Shown here: piece by piece, positions 33,950 to 50,115 of the stretch
Numbering within the stretch: the stretch's first letter is position 1
Layout: every line of letters starts with the position of its first letter
Source: Diphasiastrum complanatum
Lineage: Eukaryota; Streptophyta; Lycopodiopsida; Lycopodiales; Lycopodiaceae
Assembly: GCA_029204225.1 (NCBI GenBank)
Contig: MU833397.1
Coordinates: forward strand, 1-56,869
DNA: 56,869 bases
Direction of reading: 5' to 3'
Position numbers and translations under genes: made by a program
Notes under the pieces: model-generated
Databases searched by the model: none
What the model was told of the DNA's origin: nothing
Seen by the model: only the letters and a program-made list of their open reading frames with translations

Positions 33950-33952
<3 letters not shown>

Positions 33953-35100
33953 CGATGTTGTCTCCTCTTCTTGTACCTCCTATATGTTACTCAAAGGCAA
34001 AGGGAAAATAAGTAGACTTTCCATGCATGCACTCTATCCTCCACCATGCATGCATGCTATTTCAGCCCACCATCAAGGCCCAATGTTCGATCCACACCAC
34101 AATTTAACCTTTAATGTTGACTTTCTCCCAAACTCCATTGACCAACCTCAACACATAGTATTGCTTTTGCGAGGCAAGGCCAAAAACACAAGTTCACAAG
34201 ATTTGATATTTTAGAAAAAAAATGAGGACAATGATGATTATGGAATGTGCCGGGCAGAGGACGTTCTGCGTAGTAGAGACTTTCAAAAAAATTTAGGCGA
34301 GGCCCGAATTAGTTGCTCTTAAAAATGAACTGATGTTTGAGAAAAAAAAAAATCAAACCAATGTAATCACTGTCATAGATTCAAAAGCGAAAAGGTAAAC
34401 TATATACTTTTTAGGTTTGGCACATGCAGTTACACTTGTAATTTAGTAACCTTTGTGCTATTTTCCCTCTTGTCTATGTCTAGAGCCTTAATTCTTCAAT
34501 GAAATCCGGCAAACCCTCATCAAATTTGCAAAGCAATGTAATGAATGTTCTCCATTCTTACTCACTCTCGGTTTTGAACTTTGGTAACAACAAGGATGAG
34601 CTCATTTTATGAAAATGCTTCATTGATACACGATCAAGTCAAACATGTATGTATCTAGATTCTATATCACGAGCCGGCCATAGCTAACAGCCTAAAATTC
34701 AAATCTCGGGGGAAGCTCTTTAAAGAATCCTGCACAAAAACGTAATAGAAGCTCCTGTGAAACAATACTGATGCTAAGTTTTTTCAGCTGGGTCTGCACA
34801 AACTTATGTGGTACAAGGAGATGCTTCTGTGGTTATTCTTGAGCTTCAAGAATTACCCACAAAGACATTCATCTCCTCAATCGCTCCTCTGAACATTGTT
34901 GTACAAGGAGATCAATCAGTGAATGATAGTGATGGATTTGAACAAGAATCCACATAATCGATCATGCCCCCCTCTCTCATATTCACGGCCAGAAAGCCCA
35001 CCTAGATCCAGTTTTCAGAAGTAATTGCATGCAGCTAGAAATTCTCAGTGGTCTTAGGGATGGAAGAGATAGAAATCCGTATTGACTCACACGAAAAGTA
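33950..35100. other. Intergenic region 3' of the DUF4408 gene
   Basis: No other gene recognised. The part from about 34700 to 35103 may be 3' UTR and flank of the minus-strand gene. Confidence 0.45.
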
Positions 35101-35103
35101 TCC

Positions 35104-36081
35104 CTACTGACTGCAGAGGGACTCCTTTCTCAGCTGCTCACGAAACTTTGAAAAAAAAGCTTCTATTCTCTCGTTCAGCTCATCTTTCTCCATCACTATC
35201 ACCTCTGGCCTGCAGCAGCTCATCCCAGACTTGTCTGATTCTGCTTCACCGATCGACATATCTCTCACAATCAGACGTGAAGGGAGCCGAGGAAAAGATG
35301 CACTCCTGCTCTCAAATTTAGTCCTTGCTGTTGCAGCTGCTTCTACATTGAGTGAATTTGCAGCACATTTCTTTGTGTCCCAATTAGTTTGAGGAGATAT
35401 TTTGTTGCGTGGGTGATTCCTCTTGGTCGGACCACAATCTTGCCTCTGAATAGGGTTTGCAGTTATAGAATGAGATCGCTTCCGCTCTCTACAGCTTGCA
35501 GTTTTGGCCTCAGAAACAAATGCAGAAACTTCTTTCTTGCTGTCAGCTTCGTAGGAGGGACTTGAGTGCTCAATATGGGTTGTTTTTACCTCTACCTGAA
35601 TTCTGGCAGTAGGGAAAGTGGCGGAAGGTGCGATTACTTTGCTGCGAGCATTGTCAATCAGAGGATTGCTGGAACAAAGGGAGGCCGAAGTTATGTAGGA
35701 AGATGAGCCTCGCTGAGACTTGTACTTTGGAGAAACCCTTAAAGATTGAAGCTTTTCATCTTTCATGAGAACAGGAACATCATTGCAGGTCGCATCCGAA
35801 GTAGCCCAAATGGAAAGAATTACTAGATTTACCAGGAGAAACAGTACAGGCTGAGTGAGAAATCCCATAACTCCTTGCCACATTTGATGCTCAAAAATCC
35901 CAAACCGAAATTTCAGAAGTGGAGCGTAATAGCTAGCAGAACAAGGAATCAGTATGGTTCCCAGGAAGATCATGATCATAGCAGAAATGCGCATGACCCA
36001 TGTGGCAAAACTTGTTGCTGATTTAGAAGCAATTTTACCTGTGACATCTGAATTCACTGCTATTGCCATATTGAGCTGCAA
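35104..36081 (-). CDS. DUF4408 / DUF761 membrane protein, 325 aa, single exon
   Basis: An intact frame from ATG at 36081 to stop at 35104. The N-terminus carries two hydrophobic segments, about residues 28-50 (WVMRISAMIMIFLGTILIP) and 72-93 (GFLTQPVLFLLVNLVILSIW), the DUF4408 arrangement. A long Ser- and basic-rich middle (about 100-290) is probably disordered. The last 30 residues (DELNERIEAFFSKFREQLRK) match the C-terminal DUF761 motif, where a short amphipathic helix ends the protein. This pairing is specific to land plants; members have been called cotton-fibre-expressed or VQ-like small membrane proteins, with no defined biochemical role. A second Met at residue 5 could also serve as start. 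This is the only complete, undamaged gene in the window whose family is clear. Confidence 0.85.
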   Translation of the reverse strand: MQLNMAIAVNSDVTGKIASKSATSFATWVMRISAMIMIFLGTILIPCSASYYAPLLKFRFGIFEHQMWQGVMGFLTQPVLFLLVNLVILSIWATSDATCNDVPVLMKDEKLQSLRVSPKYKSQRGSSSYITSASLCSSNPLIDNARSKVIAPSATFPTARIQVEVKTTHIEHSSPSYEADSKKEVSAFVSEAKTASCRERKRSHSITANPIQRQDCGPTKRNHPRNKISPQTNWDTKKCAANSLNVEAAATARTKFESRSASFPRLPSRLIVRDMSIGEAESDKSGMSCCRPEVIVMEKDELNERIEAFFSKFREQLRKESLCSQ

Positions 36082-36177
36082 TTGTCACCTGAGCAATGAG
36101 CAATAGAGAGATAAAACTTATCAGGAATTGCTAGCAAAGGAGATTTGAGTCAGCTAGTAAGGCTGTAACAAGCAGAA

Positions 36178-36187
36178 GTTTTATACT
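36178..36187 (-). promoter_or_regulatory. Candidate TATA box of the DUF4408 gene
   Basis: The minus strand reads AGTATAAAAC about 100 bp upstream of the start codon; spacing suits a short 5' UTR. Confidence 0.35.
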
Positions 36188-36469
36188 AAATAGCAAAGAT
36201 GAGAACTTCTTGACTGACAGTTCTTAAAACTATGAGAAGCATATAAGCAAAAGACAAACCTATCATCAAAGGGCTTAGGAAATGATTCTCTGTAGTTAGC
36301 ACATTTCTCACATGTCACAAATGGGATCTGGCATGTGATTTTGGCAAATTGGTTTCAAATAATTTGTGTGGGCCCCCTGGAGGAACCCTTTCCCAAAAAG
36401 ACCTTGACCCATTAAATGTCACCTCATCCAAAGCCTAGGTTAAGAGATTTTATTTTTAATTAACTAGCA

Positions 36470-36740
36470 CCTTTGGGTGCCCCTTTGGGTGGGCACCTTG
36501 CATTTAACGCTTATGTGTTTTTCATATTAAGCATTGATGTGAAATTGGACGGGGAGTGGGTTGAGTAAAAGATTTTATTTTAATTAAGCATCACCTTTGG
36601 ATGGGCAGAGGCATGGCACCTCACATTGCACCTCACATTTAAACCTTATGCGTTTTTCATGTTAAGCCTTAATGTGAAATTGGATGGGGAGTGGGCATTT
36701 AAAGCCTATGCGTTTTTCATCCTAAGCATTAATGTGAAGA
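36470..36740. repeat. Tandem repeat (about 3 units)
   Basis: Repeats the phrase TATGCGTTTTTCAT followed by AAGCNTTAATGTGAA and GGGGAGTGGG three times with small changes. Confidence 0.75.
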
Positions 36741-36859
36741 TGAATAGTCATCCAATTATTGGTGAATTGATTGGACTTGGTTTCATCTCATTGATGTCAA
36801 GGAATTTAATAAAGGGATTGCTTAAGGAGTGTTGGCCCCACTCCATCCGACGGTGATCG

Positions 36860-36992
36860 ATGGAGCTAAGGGAGAAAAAATCTATCTCTCCTTGGATGGA
36901 GTGGGGACTGTGCAGTGCCTCTGCGGAACTAAGGGTGAAAAAATCTATCTCTCCCCTTGGATGGAGTGGGGACTGTGCAGTGCCTCTACGGT
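36860..36992. repeat. Tandem repeat, two units of about 65 bp
   Basis: Two near-identical units, each with AAAAAATCTATCTCTCC and GGACTGTGCAGTGCCTCT. Confidence 0.8.
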
Positions 36993-37548
36993 GCACTTTC
37001 TAATGAGAGCCGTTAATAAAGAGTAAGTTGGTGAGTTCTTTTATCATCCATTGATGATTGAGTCGCACTGTGGTTAGAAAACAGTAACATGTGGTGACTA
37101 ATAGGCCCACATAAGTGAGTTGGTGAGAGGACATACAAGAGCAAAAAACACATTAGAGGATGAAGGACCACAAAGTGGATAAGAAGGGGGCATACAATAA
37201 AAATAGGTATTTAGAGATAAAGGAGCATAAAGTGGATGGGAAGGAATAAGGAGTTTATACCATTTCTTACTTTGAACATAATAAAAGTCTCTAGGAGGGG
37301 ACTTTATGAGCATCAGAGGTAGCCTTGAAGGCCCTGTAGAATAAAACACCAACTACTGGACTCCGCTTCTATGAAAGTGAAGTTTTTGGGAGGGAACTTT
37401 ACAAGCTTGAGGGGGCAAAGGCTCGAAGGTCCAACAAATTTTCAAAAGTCCCTTCTCCCCTCCGTAAAGCACTTTAAAAAAATTTGCTTTGTATTTTGAG
37501 TAACCTTAATTGGAAGAATATGATAGCTGTAACAGCTTCATACTTCAG

Positions 37549-37575
37549 AGGAACCTTACACTCTGTAAGGTTCCT
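37549..37575. repeat. Perfect hairpin, 12-bp arms
   Basis: AGGAACCTTACA, 3-base loop, TGTAAGGTTCCT. Directly followed by a run of TTAC/GTAA palindromic words. Confidence 0.8.
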
Positions 37576-37585
37576 TTTAAAAATT

Positions 37586-37727
37586 GATTTACCAGAGGTA
37601 AAAAACGACTGTTATTTTTACCAACAGTAAATTTTTTTACCTATGTAAAAACAAATTCACTTCCTGTAAACAGAAATTATTACCTTACATAAAAAAAAAA
37701 AAGAACTTACTGTAAAAAAAACTAGTT
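37586..37727. repeat. Array of short TTAC...GTAA palindromes
   Basis: At least five spaced inverted pairs such as TTTACCAGAGGTAAA, TTTACCAACAGTAAA and TTTTACCTATGTAAAA. It resembles a decayed palindromic-arm element. Confidence 0.6.
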
Positions 37728-38225
37728 GAAAATTTTTGTAAATTCTTTTGAATTTAGTCTATAACAGAAGCTATAAGAACTCCCCAAGAGTTGCCAATGA
37801 CCAAAAGGTGGCAATTTACGAGTACAAAAAATGAGTCACAAAAATCATGAGGCAAACATATTCTACGCTGCTTACCTTAGTTTAGACATAATTCACTCAC
37901 TGACAACAAGTTATGAAAAAAAGTAAATCAAGGGACCTATACTTAATCACCTAAGCAGCACTAGCTTCAGCTCAAAAACTATGAATGCGTGCAAGAAGTT
38001 GAAAGAAAATCCAAATATGAACACACCCAAAAGACTACTAGAGATACATAGGGCCAAATACTTTCATAATAAGTTCTATGTTCTTTTCAAAATTTCTCTC
38101 ATGGAATGCTAGGCATTGTGTCTTCTACAAAACTGCAAACAGAATGCTAGGCATTGTGCCATCTATAAAACTGCAACTAATGTAAACTAAGGGCCATTTA
38201 GGATGTGATTCCACTCTCGCAGTCT
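37728..38225. other. Spacer, nothing recognised
   Basis: AT-rich; includes a short repeated phrase GAATGCTAGGCATTGTG (near 38104 and 38141). Confidence 0.5.
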
Positions 38226-38227
38226 AC

Positions 38228-38470
38228 TGTGCTTAGCAAAATGTGCTCCAATGCTACTATGCCAACCATGTGCTTAGCAGTAGCCCTACCTCCATTGCTA
38301 TTGTGCCAGCCCTGTGCTTAGCAGCAGCAGCCCGACCTCCATCGCTACTTAGCAAACTGCGCTTAGCAGTAGCCCCGACCTCCATCCCTACTGTGCCTTG
38401 TGCCAGCCCGACTTCCATCGCCACATCGCTCCTCGCCCGATGCCCGACCTCCATAGTTTCTGTGCCGTGA
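38228..38470. repeat. GC-rich minisatellite
   Basis: Five to six degenerate units of about 40 bp built on TGCTTAGCAGTAGCCC, CGACCTCCATCGCTACT and TGTGCCAGCCC. Apparent reading frames here follow from the repeat. Confidence 0.8.
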
Positions 38471-38536
38471 TGCAAGTAAAACAGGGCGATGCAAGTAAAA
38501 AAGGGCGGTAATTCTCAAGGAAGAGAAGTAACTATG

Positions 38537-40190
<1,654 letters not shown>

Positions 40191-40191
40191 T

Positions 40192-40568
<377 letters not shown>

Positions 40569-40894
40569 AACCCACCAACCGACCTACAGTTAGTGAATCC
40601 CTTGGGGACAGTTAGCTCTCTGAGGAAGAGCTAACTGCCCACCAAAAGGTTTATATTGTGAGGTAGTTCATACGACAAACCTGAGAATTTTTCTTGTTTA
40701 AGTAGTTTATCAATAATCTGACAAAGTTTGCTCCTTACACAACTAGAAAACTCTGTGTTTATCCACGCGACACCCGACACTTAGCCGATTTTCCGAAATT
40801 TTGTTTGCGTGGAAATCCACGCATGGATTATCCATGCCAAAAAAATTTTGAACACACCTCCGGCAAGTCCACCGATGTTTTTTTGACACGGTGT

Positions 40895-41200
40895 TTTTAT
40901 TGCCCTTATTACTACCTTAACTTTGATGATGTTCCTTCAAGTGTGAATGTAACTTTAGCAACAAAAGAGTGATTTGACGCAATGAAAAGTGAGTATATGA
41001 TGCATTGTTCGCGATACTTGTAAAATTATTGATTTTCCATCAAAGATACAAAATATTATTGTTTGCAAATGGGTATTTAAGATCAAGCTTAATCAAGATG
41101 GTAGTGTGAACAATTATAAAACAAGACTAGTTGCCAAGGGATATGCTCAATTCAAGGGGATTGACTATGATGAAACACTTGATTATGTCATAGTTTGTGA
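40895..41200 (+). pseudogene. Copia reverse-transcriptase fragment (copy 2)
   Basis: Same fragment as 29857-30165 with [20 protein letters not shown]; lies inside the CACTA element. Confidence 0.85.
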
Positions 41201-41254
41201 TCATTTGAAAGCATTGCAAAAATCAATTTCATTCAGAATTGCAAAAATAAATTT

Positions 41255-42995
41255 TTATCCAAAATTGCAAGAATCAATTTCATCAATGACAACATCTTGC
41301 AATTCATCTCCTCTTAGATGATTTTCATCATCACTCTCACTTTCAAAACTTATTTCATCATTCTGACTATTAGAATTTCTGTCCTCAACATCTATGGAAG
41401 TGGGTGCTTCAAGTATGGTTTGAAGATTTACTACATCTCTAGGTACCTCAGTCTCATAGTTAAAATGAAGGTTTTCCATTTCATTCTCAACATTTGCACC
41501 CTCAAATACTCGTCGTGCTCGTGGTTCAACTTGAGCTACAAACCACCATATCTTGTTTAGTCGATCTGGTTGAAAAAACACCTGCAAAAATTACTATTTT
41601 AGAACATATCGAAAACTCAAATACTGATATCACGTTTTTCACTTGTTACTTCTTCGGCTTCCTCATCATGCCACAATAGTGGATCATATGGATGTAGTTG
41701 GTGCAAAATTTCAGTAACATAAAAGAGAGATTCATGTACTAACCATCCCTTTGACATGCTACCTTTAGACCTTGCCTTTTGATGCACAAAATCTTTTAAG
41801 GCTTTCATGTATCTTTCGATAAAGAACATCCACCTAAAAAGTCACAAATGGTTAAAAATAAGTGTTTTATTTAATGAGTTCATGTATCAATTGATTTAGT
41901 TTAAATACACATGCAAAACAAAATCTATGCACTTGCACTGGACCAACAATAGAAACTTCTCCAACAAGTGCACCAATAAATGCACTTGCAAGTCCTGATG
42001 GAAGTCAGGAAATATCTCTCAAACATGCACACAATCTCCACCATATCCTCATGTCTCTTGTGAAGATCCTGCTCACGAATTTCTTTTGAACACATCCATC
42101 TGTGACATATTCAATCCATTTTATGTCTATTTGGTTGGCTTGGCATCCAAAGTTTCTTTGGTCCCAAGTTCAAGCCTCCCCTTGGAAACCAAGAAGCATT
42201 TTATGTCTATTTAAATTTCCAGTCAATAAATATTAAATTAAAAAATGAATCAAGTATATGTAAATACTTGACAATGATTGATAGTTTGTGTATGGCCTCA
42301 CAAATATCTTTTGACAAGCACCCGCGAATTGACATTGGATAGATAAATTGAATCATCTTTAGCCAATCATGAGATTTGAGACCTTGCAACTTTCCATCCA
42401 CTGTGAATGATGATGGTAGAGAATGGGCAAAACCAGTTGGTGTTCTAATGTCATGAATAATGGGGCGCACATGGTTAAGATCCTCCTTAGTGAATGTCCA
42501 AGGTACTTTTGGAGCATGATCTTCACCATCCTTTATCCAATATTCTTTTTTGGTGTTTGATTCTTTTAGATTGTGCCTTGCAGCAATGGTATCTTTTTCA
42601 GCAATCAAGTGTTTCCATATAGATTCACCCACATTTTTAAATATGTGCATGGGATCAAGTAGGTGATTAATCAAAAGATTATTCCAATATTCTAAACAAT
42701 GAAATATAGATAGTCTTTTCATACCATCGATTGGCTTTGCTTGAGATTCCTCCCATAGTTTACGCCAATCTTCCACAGACATCCTCTTTGGAGGCATCTC
42801 TCTCGCAACTCTTCCTCCAAAACCTCTTCTATGAGTGTCTCTGAATGGATGGCCTTCATGCAAGTATTTACGATGATTTTCATAAACAACTTTTTTGAGA
42901 CTATAACAGTATCTTCTCACAAGACTTGGCCAGCACAAAAACAAGCATTTTTTCCAGCCGTTTGAAAGTCTGCCCCAACAAATGGATATTGTCAA
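41255..42995 (-). pseudogene. CACTA TNP2-like transposase (Transposase_21, DUF4218, DUF4216)
   Basis: 42995-42207 (262 codons) holds the Transposase_21 end: MKRLSIFHCLEYWNNLLINH, then LLDPMHIFKNVGESIWKHL (the LDxMHxxKNV motif) and KLQGLKSHDWLKMIQ. SIRGCLSKDICEAIHKL begins DUF4218. 41829-41617 continues DUF4218 with MFFIERYMKALKDFVHQKAR. 41587-41255 carries QVFFQPDRLNKIWWFVAQVEPR (DUF4216) and an acidic tail. The pieces are separated by about 380 and 30 bp that may be introns or decay. The part upstream of Transposase_21 with the first catalytic residues was not identified. Would cut and move CACTA elements if intact. Confidence 0.85.
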
Positions 42996-43129
42996 TCACT
43001 ACTAAAAAAAGTATATGTCAAAGAATAATTCTAGCCATTATAGTATTCCATGTAAATGTCAGAAACTAGTTGTATGTAATTGTAAACAAACTCCTATGTA
43101 CACAAGATAGACATTAAAAAATGATTACC

Positions 43130-43872
43130 TAAGCATTGACTTAATCCTGGATAGTCATGCATTGTAGATTTGAACTCATTATTTGTGTGTCCATTTTTTT
43201 GTGATTTAGACAAGGTAAATATACTTTCAAGATTCTTGACATTGGATGAGAGTGAATCATTTTTCGTAGTGAAGATCTTTGTGGATTTTTCCTTTTAGAA
43301 ACAAGTGAGAGATTAAATGTGTGAGAAAAATTGACAAAATTGTCTTTGTACATTTAGTGCATTTGCAACCTTCATTTGTGATGGAGTGGTGTCTTGGCTT
43401 TCCAAAGAGCAATATACCATATCACAATCCTCAACCAAATCGGAGTCCATCATTATTACAAATAAAAAAATCATGAAAAAAATCAATATACATACATGTG
43501 ATGGATCAATAGGCGGTCTACGTCGACTGGTGGAAGAGCTTGAAGATGAACCAGTCAATAGTTGTTCATTGTACTTTAGTCTTGCTTGCTCCTTTTTTCT
43601 GTGATAGAGCTCAATTTTTTTCCTTTCTCTAAATCACGCGGAGGTACGATAATTTTCCTAGAATTCATAATTCCAATCAAATGTCATTGTAAAAATAAAT
43701 TTGCAAGCAAAATTATACAATCATATTGAATTAACAAATAAAGTGCAATTGATGTCAATATCAATAACAATATATACCTACTGTTGCGATCATGAGGTGA
43801 ATCACTATCTGATGATGATGACATCGTCGATGACATATACACACTGTAGCCAGCTACTCTATACCACATCAT
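43130..43872 (-). pseudogene. Exon-like pieces upstream of the CACTA transposase
   Basis: Three minus-strand pieces with coding character: MSSTMSSSSDSDSPHDRNSR (near 43840-43790, donor GTATAT), KKEQARLKYNEQLLTGSSSS with SRRRPPIDPSH (near 43600-43500), and STKIFTTKNDSLSSNVKNLE up to a donor GTAATC near 43134. Frames do not all join. Probably the 5' exons of a transposon gene; family not recognised. Confidence 0.4.
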
Positions 43873-43899
43873 AAGTAATCATTATGAGACCGTATGTAT

Positions 43900-44880
43900 T
43901 GAACAAATACAATAAAATTTGTGAAAGACATGCCAGCATCTGATCCATGTATATTCTAGTTATGCTTAATGAAAATCTAATATTCTAGTAACATTGCTAT
44001 CAAGAAAATTGCTTGGATGGGGCAACACATGACAAGAAATCAAAATGTTAGACGTTAGTAGATAGTGCACGCATGTCTATCTCAACTAATTTAAAGACCA
44101 TATGGCAATCAATGCTCGAAGCTTTCAGTTTGAACTCTTGTCCAAGATGAGTGATGATCTCACTCAGTCTTTCTTTCAAGATGGAATGATCAAAATCAAA
44201 TAATCAGTCATATACTCAATTGATTGATTGCCACTCAATCACTCATTTGATTAATTTATACTTGGCTCGAGTTAGTTAGTGATAAATCTCCTTGGATTGG
44301 CCTAGTGTGCCGTGGGATCTCATGACAAGCAATCAAAATGAAGATCATACTCACAAATGTTAGACGTCTCAATGTCTAGATTCAGAGTAACTTTTTATTT
44401 CAATATGTTATTTGTGACAAGGTCAGTTGCAATCTTGCAATATACTTTGGAATTATGTGTGTCATTACATGGCCACAATTCTATGGTCACAATTACGTGG
44501 ATGGTTCCTATGGTCACAATTCTATCATTGTTGGCATTCTCATAATGAGCTAGAAATATATTCTCATTACCAAAGGTACCGATATGTTGCATGGGTGTTC
44601 CAACCCCGCTCTCTACAATTAGTCTCTTCAGGGTCCTTAATCGTTTGGCTCAAGTTATTTGAGTGTGATTCAAGGGTGGGCAATTAAGATGGTTGTGAAA
44701 TCAGATTGGTCTCCCTTGAAATATGCATTCGCCCTTTCTATCTATGGTTGTTTTGTATGCAAGATGATGTTCCTCATTCAATTCCACTCATTTAGCTATG
44801 CAACTGACACTTGGATTCACTCACAATCGTATGAGAAAAGTCTAGGTCCATTCTCATTCATATGACTATCCTAGTTGATT
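43900..44880. other. Spacer, nothing recognised
   Basis: Short frames near 44430-44690 show no domain. Confidence 0.45.
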
Positions 44881-45345
44881 AACTAATTAGTATGACTTTA
44901 TATAAGGTTATATAGGTCACACACCAACAACTAGAAAAAATATCATATAGGTCACATATCACTAAGGTCTTCAATTAGGAGGTCACATGACAAAAATTCA
45001 TTTTTTCACTTTGACCATATAATTATGTCATGAAATCAACAAAACATATCTATGTCACCTAGATTTTTAACAAACCTAGATTTGCATGACATCTTTGATT
45101 TGATATAATATTGTGTCATAAAATCTCAAAAGATTTGTCAAATTAGTTGTTTAATGAAAACAAATACTATCATTATAGCTCATGATTTTGTCTTTTATGT
45201 CAAATCTCAACAAAAATTAAAATCTATAAAAATATAAGATTTGTAAAAATTAGTTTGTAAAAATTAAATACTATCATAATGACCCATGATTTTATCTTAT
45301 ATGTTCAATCATATTAAAAAATATGTTTTATGTTTTTTCTTTATA
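44880..45345 (+). repeat. Direct repeat, copy 1 (about 460 bp)
   Basis: Aligns with 46034-46520 in the same orientation, from ACTAATTAGTATGA and TATAAGGTTATATAGGTC onward. Contains the words AGGTCACA and TTATGTCAT several times. Confidence 0.75.
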
Positions 45346-46033
45346 TTTTGGGACAAAATTCACAAAACAATTTGCTCACTGAAGTGCGAGACTGAAGTTT
45401 GGCGACTGCAATCAACCATTCAACAACATGATATCCTCCCATCAAAAACGTGACCAATGACTCGTGAAAGTTGGCCTTCGATAGCCATGAAAATGTCCAT
45501 CCTTTGTGAAGATCAAATAATGAGAAATTTCATAAAAGGGCCTTTAGAAGTTGAAATAATGCCTTCACAATAAGTTATCATAGTAGTTCAACTTTGAATA
45601 TTGTCTTCCAAGCGGTCAACAAGTTCCTTAGACTGACTATTTTATAAGACACTGTTGTAGCCACTTAGATAGTTCCATAGATAATGCTATTGACAGTCAG
45701 AGTCGTAGACAATGTCTAGACAATTGCTTAGATAGCTTCACTTCTAATTAGATAATCCTCAACCAAATTGCCGTAGAAGCTTAGATGTATCTCATTTCTG
45801 TCAGGTGTCTTGCTTGCAGGATCGACATCTCACAAATCAATCATGCACCTTCCACAATTTTGTATGGCTACCCATGATCGAGATAGCAAGTGATTGGATC
45901 AAGTGAATAATATTCGAATTGAACAATAGCGATTCGAATCGAACAGGCGAGCAATTGGACAATGTCAATCAATCATATACTAGCCAGCACACCATTGATC
46001 AACATCTTTATTACAATGCTAAATGACATTTCA
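45346..46033. other. Unique segment between the two direct repeats
   Basis: No primer site or coding sequence recognised. Confidence 0.5.
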
Positions 46034-46520
46034 ACTAATTACTATGATTTCATATAAGGTTATATAGGTCACACACCAACAATTAAAAAGATATATCATA
46101 TAGGTCACATATCACTAAGGTCTTCAATATAACATAAATGCTTTTGATCATGAATCTAAATGACCCCATGCAACCATTTAAGAGGTCACATGACAAAAAC
46201 AATTTTTTTCTATTTGACCATATAATTATGCCATTAAATTATATCAAATCTATGACAACTAGATTATTAACAAATTAAATTTTTTATGACATCACCTATT
46301 TGACATAATATTATGTCATAAAATCCTAAAAAACTTGTCAAATTACTTGTTTAATAACAATATGTACTATCTTTTATCTCATGATTTTGTCTTGTATGTC
46401 AAATCTCAAGAAAAATGAAATTTATAACAATATAAAACTAGTTTTGATAATTAAATACTACCATAATGATCTTTGAATTGATTTTTTTATGTTCCATCAT
46501 TTTAAAAATATATTTTATGT
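46034..46520 (+). repeat. Direct repeat, copy 2
   Basis: Second copy of the 44880 repeat, with an insertion of about 60 bp near 46135. Confidence 0.75.
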
Positions 46521-46634
46521 CAAATCTTACAATAAAATATTATCTTAAAATCTAGAAAAAATTATGACTTGCATGACATTTAAAGCATGCAAGCCCATGT
46601 GGGGGACCCTCCCACGTGTGAAGAGAACAAAAAA

Positions 46635-46715
46635 TTTCGCGTGGAACATCCACGCGTGGATAGCGCATGGATTATCCACGCGCGGATACCTTCTGCGTGG
46701 ATAATCCATGCGAAA
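46635..46715. repeat. CACTA-type subterminal palindromic words
   Basis: ATCCACGCGTGGAT and GCGTGGATAATCCA, as at 28690-29070. Confidence 0.6.
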
Positions 46716-47086
46716 CGTGAATGCCCATAAAACCATATTTTCACGAGCATTCTTGCTCCTCTTCTTTTGCTTTCGAGTTTTAGTGGATTTCCTAATCTAG
46801 TGCTTAGGGCTCTTGCTTGCTATTGCTCTTCCAAGCTCTATAGATTTTGCTTGCTTGCTATTGGTCTTGCTTGCTTTTTCTTGCTCTTCCTTGCTAGTGA
46901 TCTTGCTCTTGCTATTGCTTGCAAGCTCTTCCTAATCTATTGATCTTGCTTGCTTGCTCTTGCTTGCTATTGATCTTGTTCTTTTGCTTTCTTGTCATTG
47001 CTTACTCTTCTAATCTTACACTCTTCACTACTCTTTCACTCCCATTCTCCACTATTTTTTAACTTTTAAAGTTTTTCTTTGATACA

Positions 47087-47359
47087 ATGTCTTCAAGTGG
47101 TAGGTTAAGTGGAAGGTCAAGTGGGAGACCATCTAGGAGAAGAGCTCGTGAGGAGCCCGAAGAATAAAATCAAGATTAGTTTGAAAATCTATCTCCTCAA
47201 CAAAGAGATAGAATAAAAAATCCTGTGTTATCTTCTTCGGGTGAATCATCCGAGAGAAGAGCTTCTGAGGATGCCCCTTCCCAGGAATCATGTAGTGTGT
47301 ATTATGATCTTAATCCATGTGGTGGAGTTATAAAAAATACGCGTAAAAATACGTTATGA
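47087..47359 (+). pseudogene. Broken first exon of a CACTA-type ORF
   Basis: ATG at 47087, MSSSGRLSGRSSGRPSRRRA, then TAA and TAG, after which the same frame continues LSPQQRDRIKNPVL and SSGESSERRASEDAPSQES to a stop at 47359. It is preceded by a 350-bp CT-rich leader with repeats of CTTGCTTGCTATTG, and before that by the subterminal words. The position suggests the 5' end of a DNA-transposon gene with two nonsense changes. Confidence 0.45.
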
Positions 47360-47567
47360 TCACAAAACACATACAATTAACATCCATCAATGGATTAAAA
47401 ACCCTAAACACTATCAATATTCTCATTCACATTCATCCCCATCTCATCCTCACTCCCATCTTTTCTCTCTTTTTGCCTCTCTCACACAAAAGAAAAAAGA
47501 AGTTGACATCTTAGGAGCGAACCATATTTTGGTTCACGAGCCAAATTTTGTTTTTTGGTCAAAAAAA

Positions 47568-47728
47568 TTTGCGTGGATTATCCATGCGTGGATCATCCAC
47601 ACAAAATCCAGAGACTTGGGGCCGTGGATACCACGTGGATAGAAAAAAAAAATTATCCATGTGATATCCATGGCCCCAACTCTCTGGATTTTGAGTGGAT
47701 AAAAAAATTTCTTGTGGATTATCCAAGT
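47568..47728. repeat. CACTA-type subterminal words, second cluster
   Basis: GCGTGGATTATCCATGCG and related words, with a longer inverted pair around CCAGAGACTTGGGGCC and GGCCCCAACTCTCTGG. Confidence 0.6.
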
Positions 47729-47731
47729 GCC

Positions 47732-50110
<2,379 letters not shown>

Positions 50111-50115
50111 CATCT

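Larger units (their letters stand above)
40738..43900 (-). mobile_element. CACTA (En/Spm) remnant, copy 2, with TNP2-like transposase and copia fragment
   Basis: The terminus CACAACTAGAAAACTC at 40738 and subterminal words (40755-40835) match copy 1. The sequence then jumps at about 40895 to the copia RT fragment (40895-41200) and, at about 41200, to the antisense transposase gene. Relative to copy 1, about 1 kb and about 200 bp are missing. The opposite terminus is not found; related subterminal words occur at 46635-46715 and 47568-47728. Confidence 0.7.

Noticed and set aside
38243-38475. Frames over the GC-rich minisatellite
   Set aside because: Open on both strands because the unit repeats without stops; no domain.
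41318-41679. Plus-strand frames of 60-80 codons
   Set aside because: Antisense of the CACTA transposase tail.
44357-44865. Overlapping frames rich in Trp and Cys
   Set aside because: Composition follows a locally repeated phrase (ATGGTCACAATT); no homology recognised.
44880-46520. Direct repeats considered as LTRs of a small retrotransposon
   Set aside because: No primer site after the first copy, no purine tract before the second, no clear TG/CA ends.
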